Positions 1-9,403 of a stretch of DNA of 64,000 nucleotides are shown here, piece by piece. The position numbers were made by a program, and so were the translations under genes. A model generated the notes under the pieces. That model was not told where the DNA came from, did no database searches, and saw only the letters and a list, made by a program, of their open reading frames with translations. Each line of letters starts with the position of its first letter. The stretch's first letter is position 1. Source of the stretch: Austwickia sp040006675 (GTDB lineage Bacteria > Actinomycetota > Actinomycetes > Actinomycetales > Dermatophilaceae); assembly GCA_040006675.1 (NCBI GenBank), contig JBDTWM010000001.1, positions 1 through 64,000 of the forward strand. The letters run 5' to 3'.

Positions 1-7
1 GGACACC

Positions 8-3000
8 TCAGGCCCTCTGCAGTACTTCCTCGAGGACGGCGCCTAGCGTCCTGTCCACGTCCTCGTCGCGCAGCCCGACCCCGCTGGGCAGGTTCACCCC
101 TGAGCCGAACAGGCGCTCGGAGGCTCCGGTCATCGCCGAGCCGGCCCCCGCGTAGGCCGCCATGAGGTGCAGCGGCTTCCACAAGTGCCGACACTCGATC
201 CGCTCCGCGGACATCCGCGCCACCAGCGAGTCGACATCCACCGTGCCAGCGTCGAAGACGACGCTCGTCAGCCAGCAGTTGTCGTCGGCGTCGCTCTCTT
301 GGGGCCCGCGCCCCATGATCCGGATGCCCGGCGCGCCGATGAGCCCCACCTCATAGAGGTCACGGATCTCCCTCCGACGGGCGATGAAGTCGTCCAGTCG
401 TGACAGCTGCGCAATGCCTAGGCCGGCGAGCACATTTGACATCCGGTAGTTGTAGCCGACGTCGACGTGCTCGTACCACGGCACCGGCTGCCTGGCCTGC
501 GTCGACAGGTAACGCGCGTGGTCGATGAGGTCACCGTCGTTGCTGAGAAGCATGCCGCCGCCCGACGTCGTCATGATCTTGTTCCCATTGAAGGAGAGCA
601 CACCGGCCAGACCGAAGGAGCCTGCGCTGCGACCGCCGTGCGTCGCGCCGAGCGCCTCTGCGGCGTCCTCGATAAGCGGTACCCCGCGCAGAGCCAGCTC
701 TGGCTCCAATCGGGTGTAATCCGCGCACCGACCGAACAGGTCGACCGGCAGCATCGCGACGACCTGCTTGCCGTCGGCCTGGAGCCCGTCGATGGCTTGC
801 ATCGCGAGGTCGACGTCGACGTTACCGTCGGAGGACTGCACGTCGACGAACACCGGAGTGGCCCCGGTGTACATGACGGCGTTGGCGGTCGCCGCGAAGG
901 TCATCGTCGGCACGACGACGTGGGTCCCCGGGCGGGCGCCGACGTGCAGCAACGCCAGGTGCAGCGCGGCCGTCCCGGACGTGAGCGCCAGCGCATGGCC
1001 GACGCCCACGCGTTCGGCAACGCGCTTTTCGAACTCGTCGATCATCGGTCCCAGGGGTGCGACGTAGCCCGAGCGCAGGGCCTTCAGGACCCATTCTTCC
1101 TCCAGCGGACCCGTGTCGGCCTTGGACAGGTAGATCGGCTCGTCCAGGGGCTCGCTGCCCGGCTCGCCGGGGCCGGCCGGCCGGGCCGTCGTGCTGCCCG
1201 CGACCCGTTCGACGATGGCCCCCGCGGCTGTGCTCTGCCGCGCCAGGTATTCAACAAGGTCCTTTTGCCCCGCCGCGTCCACGGACACGAGGGCGTGCGG
1301 ATCCTGCACGTCCACCTCGTGGCCGTCCACGTCGTGGCCCAGGGCGAAGTGGCGCATGAGCAGGGTCGCCGAGGGAGTCGCGCAGTCGAGGGAGCGGACG
1401 AGGTCACCGGCGAGGCCGGGCACGTCGGTGCACGCCACGAGCGGGTGCGAGGTGGACCGGTGGCCGTCGCGCTCGGCGAACAACTCCTCCTCCAGCTTCT
1501 CCCCCGGCCGCAACCCCGTGTAACGGATCTCGACGTCGACGTGCCCCAAGAGGTCGATGAGCGTTTGCGCCACGTCGACGATCTTCACCGGCTGGCCCAT
1601 GTCGAGCACGAGGACCTCGCCGTCCCGCCCGATGGCCGCCCCCTGCAGGACGAGCTGGCACGCCTCGGGGATGAGCATGAAGTACCGGGTGACGTCCGGG
1701 TGAGTCACCGTCACCGGCCCGCCGCGACGGATCTGCTCGGTGAAGGTCGGGACGACGGACCCGCGCGAACCGAGGACGTTGCCGAACCGGACCGACATGT
1801 ACCGGCCCGGGTAGCGCTGCGCGAAATCGGCCGTCAGCCGCTCGGCGACCCTCTTGGAGTATCCGAGCACGCTCTGGGGGTCGGCCGCCTTGTCGGTGGA
1901 GATGTTGACGAAGGTGCCCACCTGATGATCTGCCGCGGCCTGCAGTACGTTCAGGGTGCCCAGGACGTTGGTCAGCCACGCCTCGTGCGGGTAGCGCTGC
2001 AGCAGCGGCAGGTGCTTGAGGGCGGCGGCGTGGAAGACGATGCGCGGCCGGTGTCGCGCGAATGCCTCCCGCAGGGCCCCCGGGTCCCGGATGTCCGCCA
2101 GGACGATGGTCTCCGAATCGAGCAGGCCGTTGCCCTCCAGCTCCAGCTGCAGCGCATGCATCGCGGACTCGTCGCGATCGAGCATGACGAGGCGACCCAC
2201 TCCGAAGTGCACGAGCTGACGGCACAGCTCGCTGCCGATGGACCCGCCGGCCCCGGTGACCAGCACGGTCGCCCCGTTGATCTCCTCGGTGATGGCGCAC
2301 TCGTCCAGCGTGATCGTCCGTCGCCCCAGCAGGTCCTCGAGGTTGATGTCGCGGATGTCGCTGGCCCGCACCTGACGCCCCTCCAGGAGGCCGTGGAAGG
2401 GTGGCAGGACCAGGGTCTTGAGCCCGGCCAGTTCAGCGGCGTCGTGCAACTCGCGAATCGTCGTGCTGTCGGCGCTGGGGATGGCGATGACGATGCGGTC
2501 GGCCCCGTGTCTGGCCGCGACGTCGGCCATGATGTCGCGGCCACCCTCGACCTTGACGCCATCGATGCGCAGCGCGCGCTTGCTCGGGTCGTCGTCGAGA
2601 ACCGCGACGGGGACGTGGGGCGAGTCGTGGTCGTACAGCAAGGTGTGGACGAGCAACCTGCCGGCCGACCCGCCACCGAAGATGAGGACGGGAGTGCGGT
2701 CTCTCCCCTGGATCATCCTGCGCATCCGGTAGGCCCGGGCGACGAGCCGGGTCGACAACATCGTGGTCAGCGCCGCGAGGCCACTGGTCGCGGCGACCGT
2801 GCTCGGCAGCATCCGGCTGTCCGGCACGACGGCAGACGCGAGCAGCAACCCGATGCTCACCACGAACGTTGCCCTGCCGAGCAGGACGATCTCGCCGTAG
2901 GTGCCTTGGATCTGGCCGCGCCGATACAGGCCCATCGACACGGAGACGGCCACGTGCAGCAGCGCCGCGAAGAGTGCGGCTCGGAGCGTGGCGGACGAGT

Positions 3001-3163
3001 GCTCTGGCGCGACCACGTAGAGCTGACGGAGCCCGGAGCAGACGACGACCGCCATGAACCACGTCAGCGCGTCCGAGGTGGCCCACGCCCGGTGTTTTCC
3101 CACCCGGCGCATCGCCGTGACGACGGATCCGACTTTTGTTTGTGAGGCATACGGCATACCCAC
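8..3163 (-). CDS. Fused nucleotide-sugar 4,6-dehydratase (PglF/WbpM/CapD type) and PLP sugar aminotransferase (DegT/PglE type)
   Basis: A 1051-residue protein joins two enzymes that are usually separate. Residues about 30-145 hold membrane segments, followed by a Rossmann motif (VLIFGGGSAGR) near 160. A second SDR-type NAD site (VLVTGAGGSIGSE) lies near 298, with the STDKA and GYSKR active-site segments (Lys437): the layout of membrane-bound UDP-GlcNAc 4,6-dehydratases. A Pro/Gly-rich linker near 670 leads into a DegT/DnrJ/EryC1 aminotransferase, with TSGTAALHLAL and the PLP lysine Lys862 in SFNGNK. By family knowledge the two parts would make a UDP-4-amino-4,6-dideoxy sugar, as in bacillosamine-type pathways. 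The start is GTG at 3163; ATG at 3157 is equally possible, as neither has a strong ribosome site. The gene probably belongs to a glycan cluster continuing left of the window. Confidence 0.88.
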   Translation of the reverse strand: MGMPYASQTKVGSVVTAMRRVGKHRAWATSDALTWFMAVVVCSGLRQLYVVAPEHSSATLRAALFAALLHVAVSVSMGLYRRGQIQGTYGEIVLLGRATFVVSIGLLLASAVVPDSRMLPSTVAATSGLAALTTMLSTRLVARAYRMRRMIQGRDRTPVLIFGGGSAGRLLVHTLLYDHDSPHVPVAVLDDDPSKRALRIDGVKVEGGRDIMADVAARHGADRIVIAIPSADSTTIRELHDAAELAGLKTLVLPPFHGLLEGRQVRASDIRDINLEDLLGRRTITLDECAITEEINGATVLVTGAGGSIGSELCRQLVHFGVGRLVMLDRDESAMHALQLELEGNGLLDSETIVLADIRDPGALREAFARHRPRIVFHAAALKHLPLLQRYPHEAWLTNVLGTLNVLQAAADHQVGTFVNISTDKAADPQSVLGYSKRVAERLTADFAQRYPGRYMSVRFGNVLGSRGSVVPTFTEQIRRGGPVTVTHPDVTRYFMLIPEACQLVLQGAAIGRDGEVLVLDMGQPVKIVDVAQTLIDLLGHVDVEIRYTGLRPGEKLEEELFAERDGHRSTSHPLVACTDVPGLAGDLVRSLDCATPSATLLMRHFALGHDVDGHEVDVQDPHALVSVDAAGQKDLVEYLARQSTAAGAIVERVAGSTTARPAGPGEPGSEPLDEPIYLSKADTGPLEEEWVLKALRSGYVAPLGPMIDEFEKRVAERVGVGHALALTSGTAALHLALLHVGARPGTHVVVPTMTFAATANAVMYTGATPVFVDVQSSDGNVDVDLAMQAIDGLQADGKQVVAMLPVDLFGRCADYTRLEPELALRGVPLIEDAAEALGATHGGRSAGSFGLAGVLSFNGNKIMTTSGGGMLLSNDGDLIDHARYLSTQARQPVPWYEHVDVGYNYRMSNVLAGLGIAQLSRLDDFIARRREIRDLYEVGLIGAPGIRIMGRGPQESDADDNCWLTSVVFDAGTVDVDSLVARMSAERIECRHLWKPLHLMAAYAGAGSAMTGASERLFGSGVNLPSGVGLRDEDVDRTLGAVLEEVLQRA

Positions 3164-3383
3164 CTATCGCCCGCTGGTGGCCTCAGGTGAGGGTGCACCC
3201 GACGCCGGTTGGCCATCGAGATCTCGCCGCGCGCACGCCGGTACGGGTCGCCACGGTATGGGTCACCACGGGCTGTCTCTCTCGACAGCTGTCGATGGTC
3301 CCCTGGTGGATGGTGAGATGCTGAGGTGCGCCATCAGAGGTCCCGCACCCGGTGAGCGCGCCTACCCGGACCCGGAGTGATCG

Positions 3384-3983
3384 ATGACCCAAGGCGGATC
3401 AGACATTGACGCCCCGACGATTCTCGTCGTGTGCACGGGTAACCTGTGCCGGTCGCCCTACATTGAGCGTCGTCTGCAGGCGGAGCTCGATCGCTCGTGG
3501 GGCCCTGCAGCAGTGCGAGTTCACAGTGCCGGTACCGATTCCCGACCGGGCCTCCCCATGGAGGTGGAGGCACGACGTCGGCTCCAGGACGCCGGCGGAT
3601 CGGGTGAGGGATTCATGTCGACACGCTTGACGCAGAGCCTCGTCGCCGATGCGTCCCTGATCATCACGGCGACTCGTTGGCACCGCTCGCGCGTCGCGCG
3701 GATCCACCCCCGGGCCCTGCGAACGGCCCACGCCTTGCGTGACCTTGCGTATCTGTCCCCGCACGTTCAGCGACCGCAGGCGGCATCTGATACCACGGCG
3801 AGGGCGTGGCTCGACGCGGTTGCGCGCGCGGTGGCTGCCGCGCGCGGGCGGATTCCCCCGCTCCCGCCCGAGGACGCGGGCATTGACGACCCGATCGGGA
3901 AGTCCGGCCGCGCGTTCGACACGATGGCCGCCGAGATTGAGCAGGCCATCCCCCCCGTCGTCAGCATGCTGGCCCGCCCCTGA
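3384..3983 (+). CDS. Low-molecular-weight protein-tyrosine phosphatase (Wzb/Ptp type)
   Basis: This 199-residue cytoplasmic phosphatase carries the family P-loop CTGNLCRS at residues 17-24, with Cys17 as nucleophile and Arg23 binding phosphate. An Asp-Pro pair near residues 169-170 (IDDPIGKS) is placed like the general-acid loop. It is longer than the usual 145-165 residues because of extra sequence before the Asp-Pro loop. The ATG is preceded by GGAG at a 7-base spacing. It converges on a tyrosine autokinase gene only about 30 bases away, so the likely role is dephosphorylating that kinase to control polysaccharide chain length or export. The substrate is inferred from position. Confidence 0.88.
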   Translation: MTQGGSDIDAPTILVVCTGNLCRSPYIERRLQAELDRSWGPAAVRVHSAGTDSRPGLPMEVEARRRLQDAGGSGEGFMSTRLTQSLVADASLIITATRWHRSRVARIHPRALRTAHALRDLAYLSPHVQRPQAASDTTARAWLDAVARAVAAARGRIPPLPPEDAGIDDPIGKSGRAFDTMAAEIEQAIPPVVSMLARP

Positions 3984-4015
3984 GACGACGGTGGCCACCG
4001 CGGCGCCGGTCCCCT

Positions 4016-5464
4016 TCAGACCGCCGCGCCCTCGGTCGCCCGCGCCCCCAGGTCCTGCTTCTCTTCGCGGCGCAAGACCCACCGATCGCGCGCACCCACA
4101 GCCGAGCTCTCCGCTCCATCGCCGTAGTACCCGCCGTGATAGGTGTAGCGATCCTTACGCTCGGTGGGGAGCCGGTTGATGATGAGTCCGAGTAGCCGCG
4201 CGTCGACGGTGTCGAGTATCCCGATGGACCGGGCGAGATGCTCGCGAGCGACGAGGCCCGCTCCCACGACCATGATCGCCCCATCGACCATTTTGCTGAT
4301 GACCGCTGCATCGGTCACCGGCAGCAGGGGTGGGGTGTCGATGATGACGTAGTCGAAGCGGTCTCGCAGTTCGTCGATGAGGCCGCGCATCCCCGCGGAG
4401 CCGAGCAGTTCACTCGGGTTCGGCGGGGTGGGTCCTGCACCCAGAACAGTGACGTTGGTGTCCGCGAAGGGCTGGAGCACATCGTCCAGCTCGAGCTCGC
4501 CGATGAGGACGTTGGTCAGGCCCACGGCCCCTTCCAGCCCCATGTATTCGAGGAGCCGCGCCCTGCGCAGGTCGCCCTCGACGACGCACACGGACGCGCC
4601 TCCGGCGGCGATCGTCAGGGCCAGGTTCGCCGCGGTCGTCGACTTGCCCTCTCCCGGCAGCGACGACGTCACAGCCAAGGTCCGCGGCGGGTTGCTGACG
4701 TCGATGAACTGCAGGTTTGTGCGCACGCTGCGAAATGCCTCCGCCATCCGGCCCCCGATATCTGCTTGGATGATGAGGGGGTTCACGGCCGCGTCCTCGT
4801 CGAAGAAGACGCCACCGATGACGGTCTGGTCGGTGACCTCCTTGACGTCGCCTTCGTTCTTGATCGAGGTGTCCAGACGATCCCGGAGGAGCGCCACACC
4901 GAGACCGAGGAGCAGCCCGAGGACGAGTCCAAGTGCCAGGTTGCGAGTCGGTCGGGGTACCACCTGTTCGCCCGGAAGCGCCGGGGACACGACGGTCACC
5001 TTGACCGGGGTGGACTTCGATCCCTCGATCGTCTCGAGATCGGGCACAGCAGTGGTCAGTTGGCGCGCCACCTCATTGGCGATCGCTTGCGAGTCGGCTG
5101 GGCGCTGGTTGGTGACGGCGATATCGATGAGCACCGTGTCAACAGGAACCGTGGCCTTGATCTGGTCCGCGAGCGCGGCCGACGTGGACGGGAGCGCGAG
5201 CCGTTCGATGACGGGGTCGAGCACAGACGGCGTCGTGACGAGGTCGGCATACGTCTTCACCTGCGACGCCGTGAAGTTTCTCCCCGCCGCCAGCTCCGCC
5301 GTCGAGGTTGCGGAACTCATCGACACGAAGAGCTGTGACCGTGACTGATACTCCTTCGGGGTGAGCCAGGCCAGGACCCCCGCGGCCAGGAGGGCCAGGA
5401 CCGTCGCGCCGGCAATAATCCGCCAACGTTTGCGGACAACTCTGATGTAGTCCTGGAGTTCCAC
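4016..5464 (-). CDS. Polysaccharide co-polymerase with tyrosine autokinase domain (Wzz-BY-kinase)
   Basis: This 482-residue membrane protein controls chain length in exopolysaccharide or capsule synthesis. The Wzz-like N-terminus opens with QDYIRVVRKRW and a membrane helix near residues 16-36. A second helix (LALGLVLGLLLGLGVAL) lies before the kinase part. The bacterial tyrosine kinase has Walker A SLPGEGKST (Lys274), a Walker A' variant VCVVEGDLRR in place of the usual IDADLRR, and Walker B YVIIDTPP. The tail carries a tyrosine cluster (RYTYHGGYYGDG), the expected autophosphorylation site. I chose the GTG at 5464 because AGGAAAGG lies 7 bases before it and the protein then begins exactly at the Wzz domain; a longer frame reaches 5551. 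It converges with the phosphatase gene. Confidence 0.9.
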   Translation of the reverse strand: MELQDYIRVVRKRWRIIAGATVLALLAAGVLAWLTPKEYQSRSQLFVSMSSATSTAELAAGRNFTASQVKTYADLVTTPSVLDPVIERLALPSTSAALADQIKATVPVDTVLIDIAVTNQRPADSQAIANEVARQLTTAVPDLETIEGSKSTPVKVTVVSPALPGEQVVPRPTRNLALGLVLGLLLGLGVALLRDRLDTSIKNEGDVKEVTDQTVIGGVFFDEDAAVNPLIIQADIGGRMAEAFRSVRTNLQFIDVSNPPRTLAVTSSLPGEGKSTTAANLALTIAAGGASVCVVEGDLRRARLLEYMGLEGAVGLTNVLIGELELDDVLQPFADTNVTVLGAGPTPPNPSELLGSAGMRGLIDELRDRFDYVIIDTPPLLPVTDAAVISKMVDGAIMVVGAGLVAREHLARSIGILDTVDARLLGLIINRLPTERKDRYTYHGGYYGDGAESSAVGARDRWVLRREEKQDLGARATEGAAV

Positions 5465-5708
5465 GGTGGTGCCTTTCCTGAAGGGGGACGCGAACGTTCG
5501 AGCGCGAGGGCATGGGATGGTGCGACGAGTCGGCAGGCGCTCGCTTGTCATATCGGCTCGGACCCTGGACCGGCAAGGAAAAGGGTGGTCAATCTCGTCA
5601 AGGTCGTGGTGACATCCGAGGCGCTACTTGTCGTCGAAGGTCACACCGCAGACGTGGTCGACGAGCGTGTTAGCGTGTCGGCACCCCTGTCCCCCAAAGG
5701 TATTGATC

Positions 5709-8255
5709 ATGATATCCCGCGTGCGCGCGCACCTGCCGGAGCTGGCGGCCTTCGTCGGCGCAGTCGCTGTGTACGCCGTCGCTCAGGTCATCGGGGGCCG
5801 CGCGCCGTTCGGGCCCCACCCGTCCGCGCTGAACGACCAGGCGCGACAGTTCATCCCGTTCTCGGCGTACCTGTGGGATCTGGTGCACGGGCAGGCACAC
5901 GGCAACGTCTTCTTCACCTGGACGGTCGCCGCCGGGCATCCCTTCTACGCCGACGTGGCCTCCTACCTCGCGTCGCCTCTCAACGCGATCGCTCAGCTGC
6001 TCGTGCCCAGGTCCGGGGTCGAGGTGGCGCTCACCGCGACGGTCCTGACCCGGATGGGGCTGGCCGCCGCGGTCATGACCCACCTGTTGCGCAGGCTGCG
6101 GTCGGGCGGACCGCCGTGGATCGCTGCCGCCCTCGGCGTCGCGTACGGGACGTGCGCCTGGGCGGTCGATGACGCCTCGTACGTGCCCATGTGGCTCGAC
6201 GGCCTCGTCGGGCTGTCGCTGCTGGTCCTGTCGGGGCTATGGGCCAGGGAGGGCCGTCGGCCCGTCGCGGGCGTCCTCGTCGTAGCACTGACGTGGTGGT
6301 CGAACTTCTACTCGGCATATATGGCGACCCTCGGCGCGGTCGGCATCGTGGCCCTGCTGATGCTCGCCGAGGGCGACGGGCCGCGGGCGTGGGCGCGCAC
6401 GTGGGGGCGGCTCGTGTGGCGCGCCGGGATCGGCGGCCTGCTGACCGCGGTCCTGCTCGTCCCCATGGTCCTGAACACCGGCGACACCATCACGACGGAC
6501 ACCGACCCGATCGCGAGCTACCCGCTCGCGCTGCACGCCGCCCGCCTGTTCCCCCTCACCGAGGGCGTGGGCATCTCACCCTCGCTCGGGTTCGGCACGC
6601 TGCCCTTGATCGCCTGCCTGGTCCTGGTGCTGCACCCGCACCTGCCCTGGCGTGTCCGGCTGGTCTGGCCGGCCGGGATGGCGATCCTCGTGGTCAGCAC
6701 CTATCTGCCGACGACCATGCTCCTGTGGCACCTCGGTGTCCCCCCGAACGGGAGCCCCTGGCGCGAGGCGTTCGTCATCGCCGCGCTCGGCGTGCTGATG
6801 GCCTGGGTCACCCTGTCCGCGCCGCGCCCGCCCGGCTGGCCGCGCGTTGCCGCGGTCGGACTGGTGCTGCTCGCGTCCGGCCTGCTGGTGCGCGCCTCGG
6901 GCGCGGATCAGGGCATCCTCACCGTCCGATCCTTGGTGTGGGCAGGCGCCGCATGCGTGCTCGCGGTCGGTGTCGCGGCTGTCGCCGCCCGGCCGGTGTG
7001 GAGGCGCGCCGCCCTGGCGCTCGCGATCGTTGCGTTCCTCGCCGAGCAGACCGTGACGGCCGTAGTCGTCGCGATCGAGAGGGATCCGCGCCTGCCCGGC
7101 GAGTACGTGTGGTCCGAGCAGTCCTCGGCCAAGGCGCAGGCCCTGGAGCCGTGGCGGCCCGGCGGCGGCCAGTGGCCCGCGCACCGCGCCGCGGGCCTCA
7201 CCACGTCGGGGCCGAACGACGGGGCCCTCTTCGGCGTCCCGACCGCCGCGTACTACAGCTCGAACACCACCCGTCAGGCCTCGCAGGCCCTGCGCGGACT
7301 GGGGATGACCTGGCACATGAAGGGCCGCATCCTGGACGACGTCCCGGATCCGGGACTGGACGCGCTGCTGGGGGTCAGCGGCCGGATCGACCGCGCGGGC
7401 ACCCTCACCCGAGAGGATGCGCTGCCCGCCGTACGCCTCCTGCGCAGCCCCGCGCCCCCGGCCGCCGACAACGCGTTCGCGACCCGCAACGCCCTTGTCG
7501 ACGAGCCCGTCTACGTGCTGCCCGAGCTCCGCGCGACCCGCAACGGGCGCGGGGTCGACCTCACCCACGGCCTCACGATCGAGGTCGGCGACACCCTGCG
7601 CGTCGAGGGAACGTGCCCGGCGGGCAGCATCGTCCAGGTCCACGCGCCGTACTACACCGGCACGTGGCAGCAGGCCGGGCAGGCGCCGTACCTCCCCCCG
7701 CCCGACGTCCCCGTCTCCCCGCGCAGCCACGGCCGCGGCGTGGATACCGGCGGCGTCCTACCCGACCGCCGTCTCGACGTCACGTTCACCCCACGAATCG
7801 CCGGGAGCCTGCCCGCTCAGCCGGTCGCCTGCCTCGACACCGCGGCCATGGCTCGCTCGATCGCGGCGTCCGCGTCGCCCGCCCCGAGCGTGGTGATCGC
7901 GGGGTCGGACGTGCGGGTCACCTACGAGATGCCGCAACGCGGCGACGTGCTGGTCACGACCACGTCCCAGAAGGGTTGGAGCTGCACGGTCGACGGCGCC
8001 CCGGCCGCCCCGGCCGCCCGGGGCGGCCTGCTGTCGGTGCCGGTCGAGGGCGCCCGCGAGGTGACCTGCTCATACCGCACCCCACACGTGCGGCTCGGGG
8101 CGGCCCTGACCGGGGTGGCGCTCGCCGGGTGGGCCGTCGGGACGGGGCTGCGCGTGGTGCGGCGTCGCCGGTCGGCGCCCGGCGTCGGGGTGACCCTCAG
8201 GCCCGACGCGCCAACTTCAGCTTCCACGCGTCCGGGCCGCGCTGCACGTAGCTGA
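5709..8255 (+). CDS. YfhO-family polytopic membrane protein, probable glycan-modifying enzyme
   Basis: An 848-residue protein with about a dozen hydrophobic segments in the first 500 residues and a large hydrophilic, probably extracellular, C-terminal region ending in one last helix. The early segment (NDQARQFIPFSAYLWDLVHG, then GHPFYADVASYLASPLN) matches the conserved N-terminal pattern of YfhO proteins. These GT-C-fold proteins act in glycosylation of wall polymers in Firmicutes (family knowledge); the sugar here is unknown. The ATG at 5709 follows AAAGG by about 8 bases. The gene is divergent from the tyrosine-kinase gene, supporting a place in surface-polysaccharide assembly. Its last 59 bases overlap the convergent DUF2249 gene. 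Confidence 0.82.
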   Translation: MISRVRAHLPELAAFVGAVAVYAVAQVIGGRAPFGPHPSALNDQARQFIPFSAYLWDLVHGQAHGNVFFTWTVAAGHPFYADVASYLASPLNAIAQLLVPRSGVEVALTATVLTRMGLAAAVMTHLLRRLRSGGPPWIAAALGVAYGTCAWAVDDASYVPMWLDGLVGLSLLVLSGLWAREGRRPVAGVLVVALTWWSNFYSAYMATLGAVGIVALLMLAEGDGPRAWARTWGRLVWRAGIGGLLTAVLLVPMVLNTGDTITTDTDPIASYPLALHAARLFPLTEGVGISPSLGFGTLPLIACLVLVLHPHLPWRVRLVWPAGMAILVVSTYLPTTMLLWHLGVPPNGSPWREAFVIAALGVLMAWVTLSAPRPPGWPRVAAVGLVLLASGLLVRASGADQGILTVRSLVWAGAACVLAVGVAAVAARPVWRRAALALAIVAFLAEQTVTAVVVAIERDPRLPGEYVWSEQSSAKAQALEPWRPGGGQWPAHRAAGLTTSGPNDGALFGVPTAAYYSSNTTRQASQALRGLGMTWHMKGRILDDVPDPGLDALLGVSGRIDRAGTLTREDALPAVRLLRSPAPPAADNAFATRNALVDEPVYVLPELRATRNGRGVDLTHGLTIEVGDTLRVEGTCPAGSIVQVHAPYYTGTWQQAGQAPYLPPPDVPVSPRSHGRGVDTGGVLPDRRLDVTFTPRIAGSLPAQPVACLDTAAMARSIAASASPAPSVVIAGSDVRVTYEMPQRGDVLVTTTSQKGWSCTVDGAPAAPAARGGLLSVPVEGAREVTCSYRTPHVRLGAALTGVALAGWAVGTGLRVVRRRRSAPGVGVTLRPDAPTSASTRPGRAARS

Positions 8256-8502
8256 TCTCGACCGCGTCGCCTTCCCGGTCGGCGATCTGAGCCAGCAGCG
8301 GTAGCGGGTCGTGCGGCGCCACGAAGACCATCGCCCCGCCGGGCGCGATCGCGCTGAGGGCACCAAAGATCGACGCGTGCCGGATGGCGTGCGGAATCTG
8401 GCGCGCGTCGAGTTCCGGGATCGTCGCATCGTCCCCGCCGCACTCGCAGCGCGGCGCCTCGGAAAGGGGAAGCTCGGTCCGGTCGGTCCCGCTCGTCGTC
8501 AT
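8197..8502 (-). CDS. DUF2249 domain protein
   Basis: This 101-residue protein is almost entirely one DUF2249 domain. It shows the family pattern LDARQIPHAIRHASIF, then a glycine loop (APGGAMVFVAPHDPLPLL) and VQRGPDAWKLKL at the end. The N-terminal CECGG has two cysteines that could bind metal or be redox-active. Proteins with this domain often occur near nitric-oxide or denitrification genes, but none is adjacent here, so no function is assigned. ATG at 8502 is preceded by GGAGGA at a 6-base spacing. The 3' end overlaps the convergent YfhO gene by 59 bases. Confidence 0.75.
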   Translation of the reverse strand: MTTSGTDRTELPLSEAPRCECGGDDATIPELDARQIPHAIRHASIFGALSAIAPGGAMVFVAPHDPLPLLAQIADREGDAVEISYVQRGPDAWKLKLARRA

Positions 8503-8656
8503 GGCATCCTCCGTGTCATCGGTTTCTACACCGTCGATTTTTTACGTCTGTATGCAGAAAAATACGCTGCGCGACGCCGCCTGTCGAGGCGGGGGTCGCG
8601 CCCGCAGCCTCACCGCGCCAGCTCTCGCTGTCGGCATGGCCGTCCCTGCCGCGGGT

Positions 8657-9370
8657 TCAGCGGGCTTCGAGGGCGCCGACAGCCCCCGGCGGCGCCGGCA
8701 GCATCTCGGTGCGGGAGACCCTCAGCCACACGAAGAATCCATAGAGGACGAGGCCACCGTAGACCGCGTACAGGACCGCGCTCGGGTAGTACTGGCTGTG
8801 CCACAGCAACGGCACCCCGACCAGGTCGACGCCGATCCAGCACAGCCAGAAATCGGTCCATCCGCGGGCCATCGCGTAGGTGGCGATGATCGACCCGGTG
8901 AAGATCCAGGCATCGGTCCAGTAATACCAGCGAGGGGCCGGCCACCCGGCGCCGACCGCTGCGAACACGGCCTGGGCGACCACCACGAGCGCGACCCAGA
9001 GCACCAGGTAGCGGGCGCGTTCGACGCCGGTCGCCCAGCGCGGGGTGATCGCGGGGCCATCCTGGACGCGGCCCTGGCGGGAGGAACGCCAGCGCCACCA
9101 GCCGTACACGCTCGTGGCGATGAAGAACACCTGCCGCGCGGACTGACCGAACAGTGGGTGGCGACCGTCCTCCAACGACAGCGCGGTGCCGAAGAACACG
9201 GTGAACAGGATGACGTTGCCGACGATCCCGATCGGCCACGCCCAGACCCGTCGGCGCATTCCACCGATCGCGGAGGCGAACCCGAACACGTTGCCGATGA
9301 TCTCCCGCCAGAAGAGGGGGTAGCCGGCGATCGTGATCTTCGCGTCGAACAGCTGCGCCAGCCAGTCCAT
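8657..9370 (-). CDS. PnuC-family vitamin transporter, probably riboflavin transporter RibM
   Basis: This 237-residue membrane protein has about seven helices and the PnuC-family signature WTDFWLCWIGVDLVGVPLL followed by a Tyr-rich segment (YPSAVLYAVYGG). PnuC proteins carry nicotinamide riboside by facilitated diffusion. In actinobacteria a subgroup named RibM carries riboflavin and is found in FMN-riboswitch operons. Here the gene is last in the ribD-ribE-ribBA-ribH series, 33 bases after ribH, which favours riboflavin as cargo (inference from context). Start ATG at 9370. A nicotinamide-riboside role cannot be excluded from sequence alone. Confidence 0.82.
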   Translation of the reverse strand: MDWLAQLFDAKITIAGYPLFWREIIGNVFGFASAIGGMRRRVWAWPIGIVGNVILFTVFFGTALSLEDGRHPLFGQSARQVFFIATSVYGWWRWRSSRQGRVQDGPAITPRWATGVERARYLVLWVALVVVAQAVFAAVGAGWPAPRWYYWTDAWIFTGSIIATYAMARGWTDFWLCWIGVDLVGVPLLWHSQYYPSAVLYAVYGGLVLYGFFVWLRVSRTEMLPAPPGAVGALEAR

Positions 9371-9403
9371 CAGGCCCCTTCGCGTCTCGGAAATGCCGGC
9401 CTT

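Noticed and set aside
467..3145. A very long open frame on the plus strand opposite the fusion gene
   Set aside because: It is a mirror of a GC-rich coding region, with no family resemblance, and the minus-strand protein has two complete enzyme domains.
3989..4008. Palindromes CGGTGGCCACCG and CGGCGCCG between the convergent phosphatase and kinase genes as a terminator
   Set aside because: They have no loop bases and no U-run, and such GC palindromes are expected by chance at this GC content.
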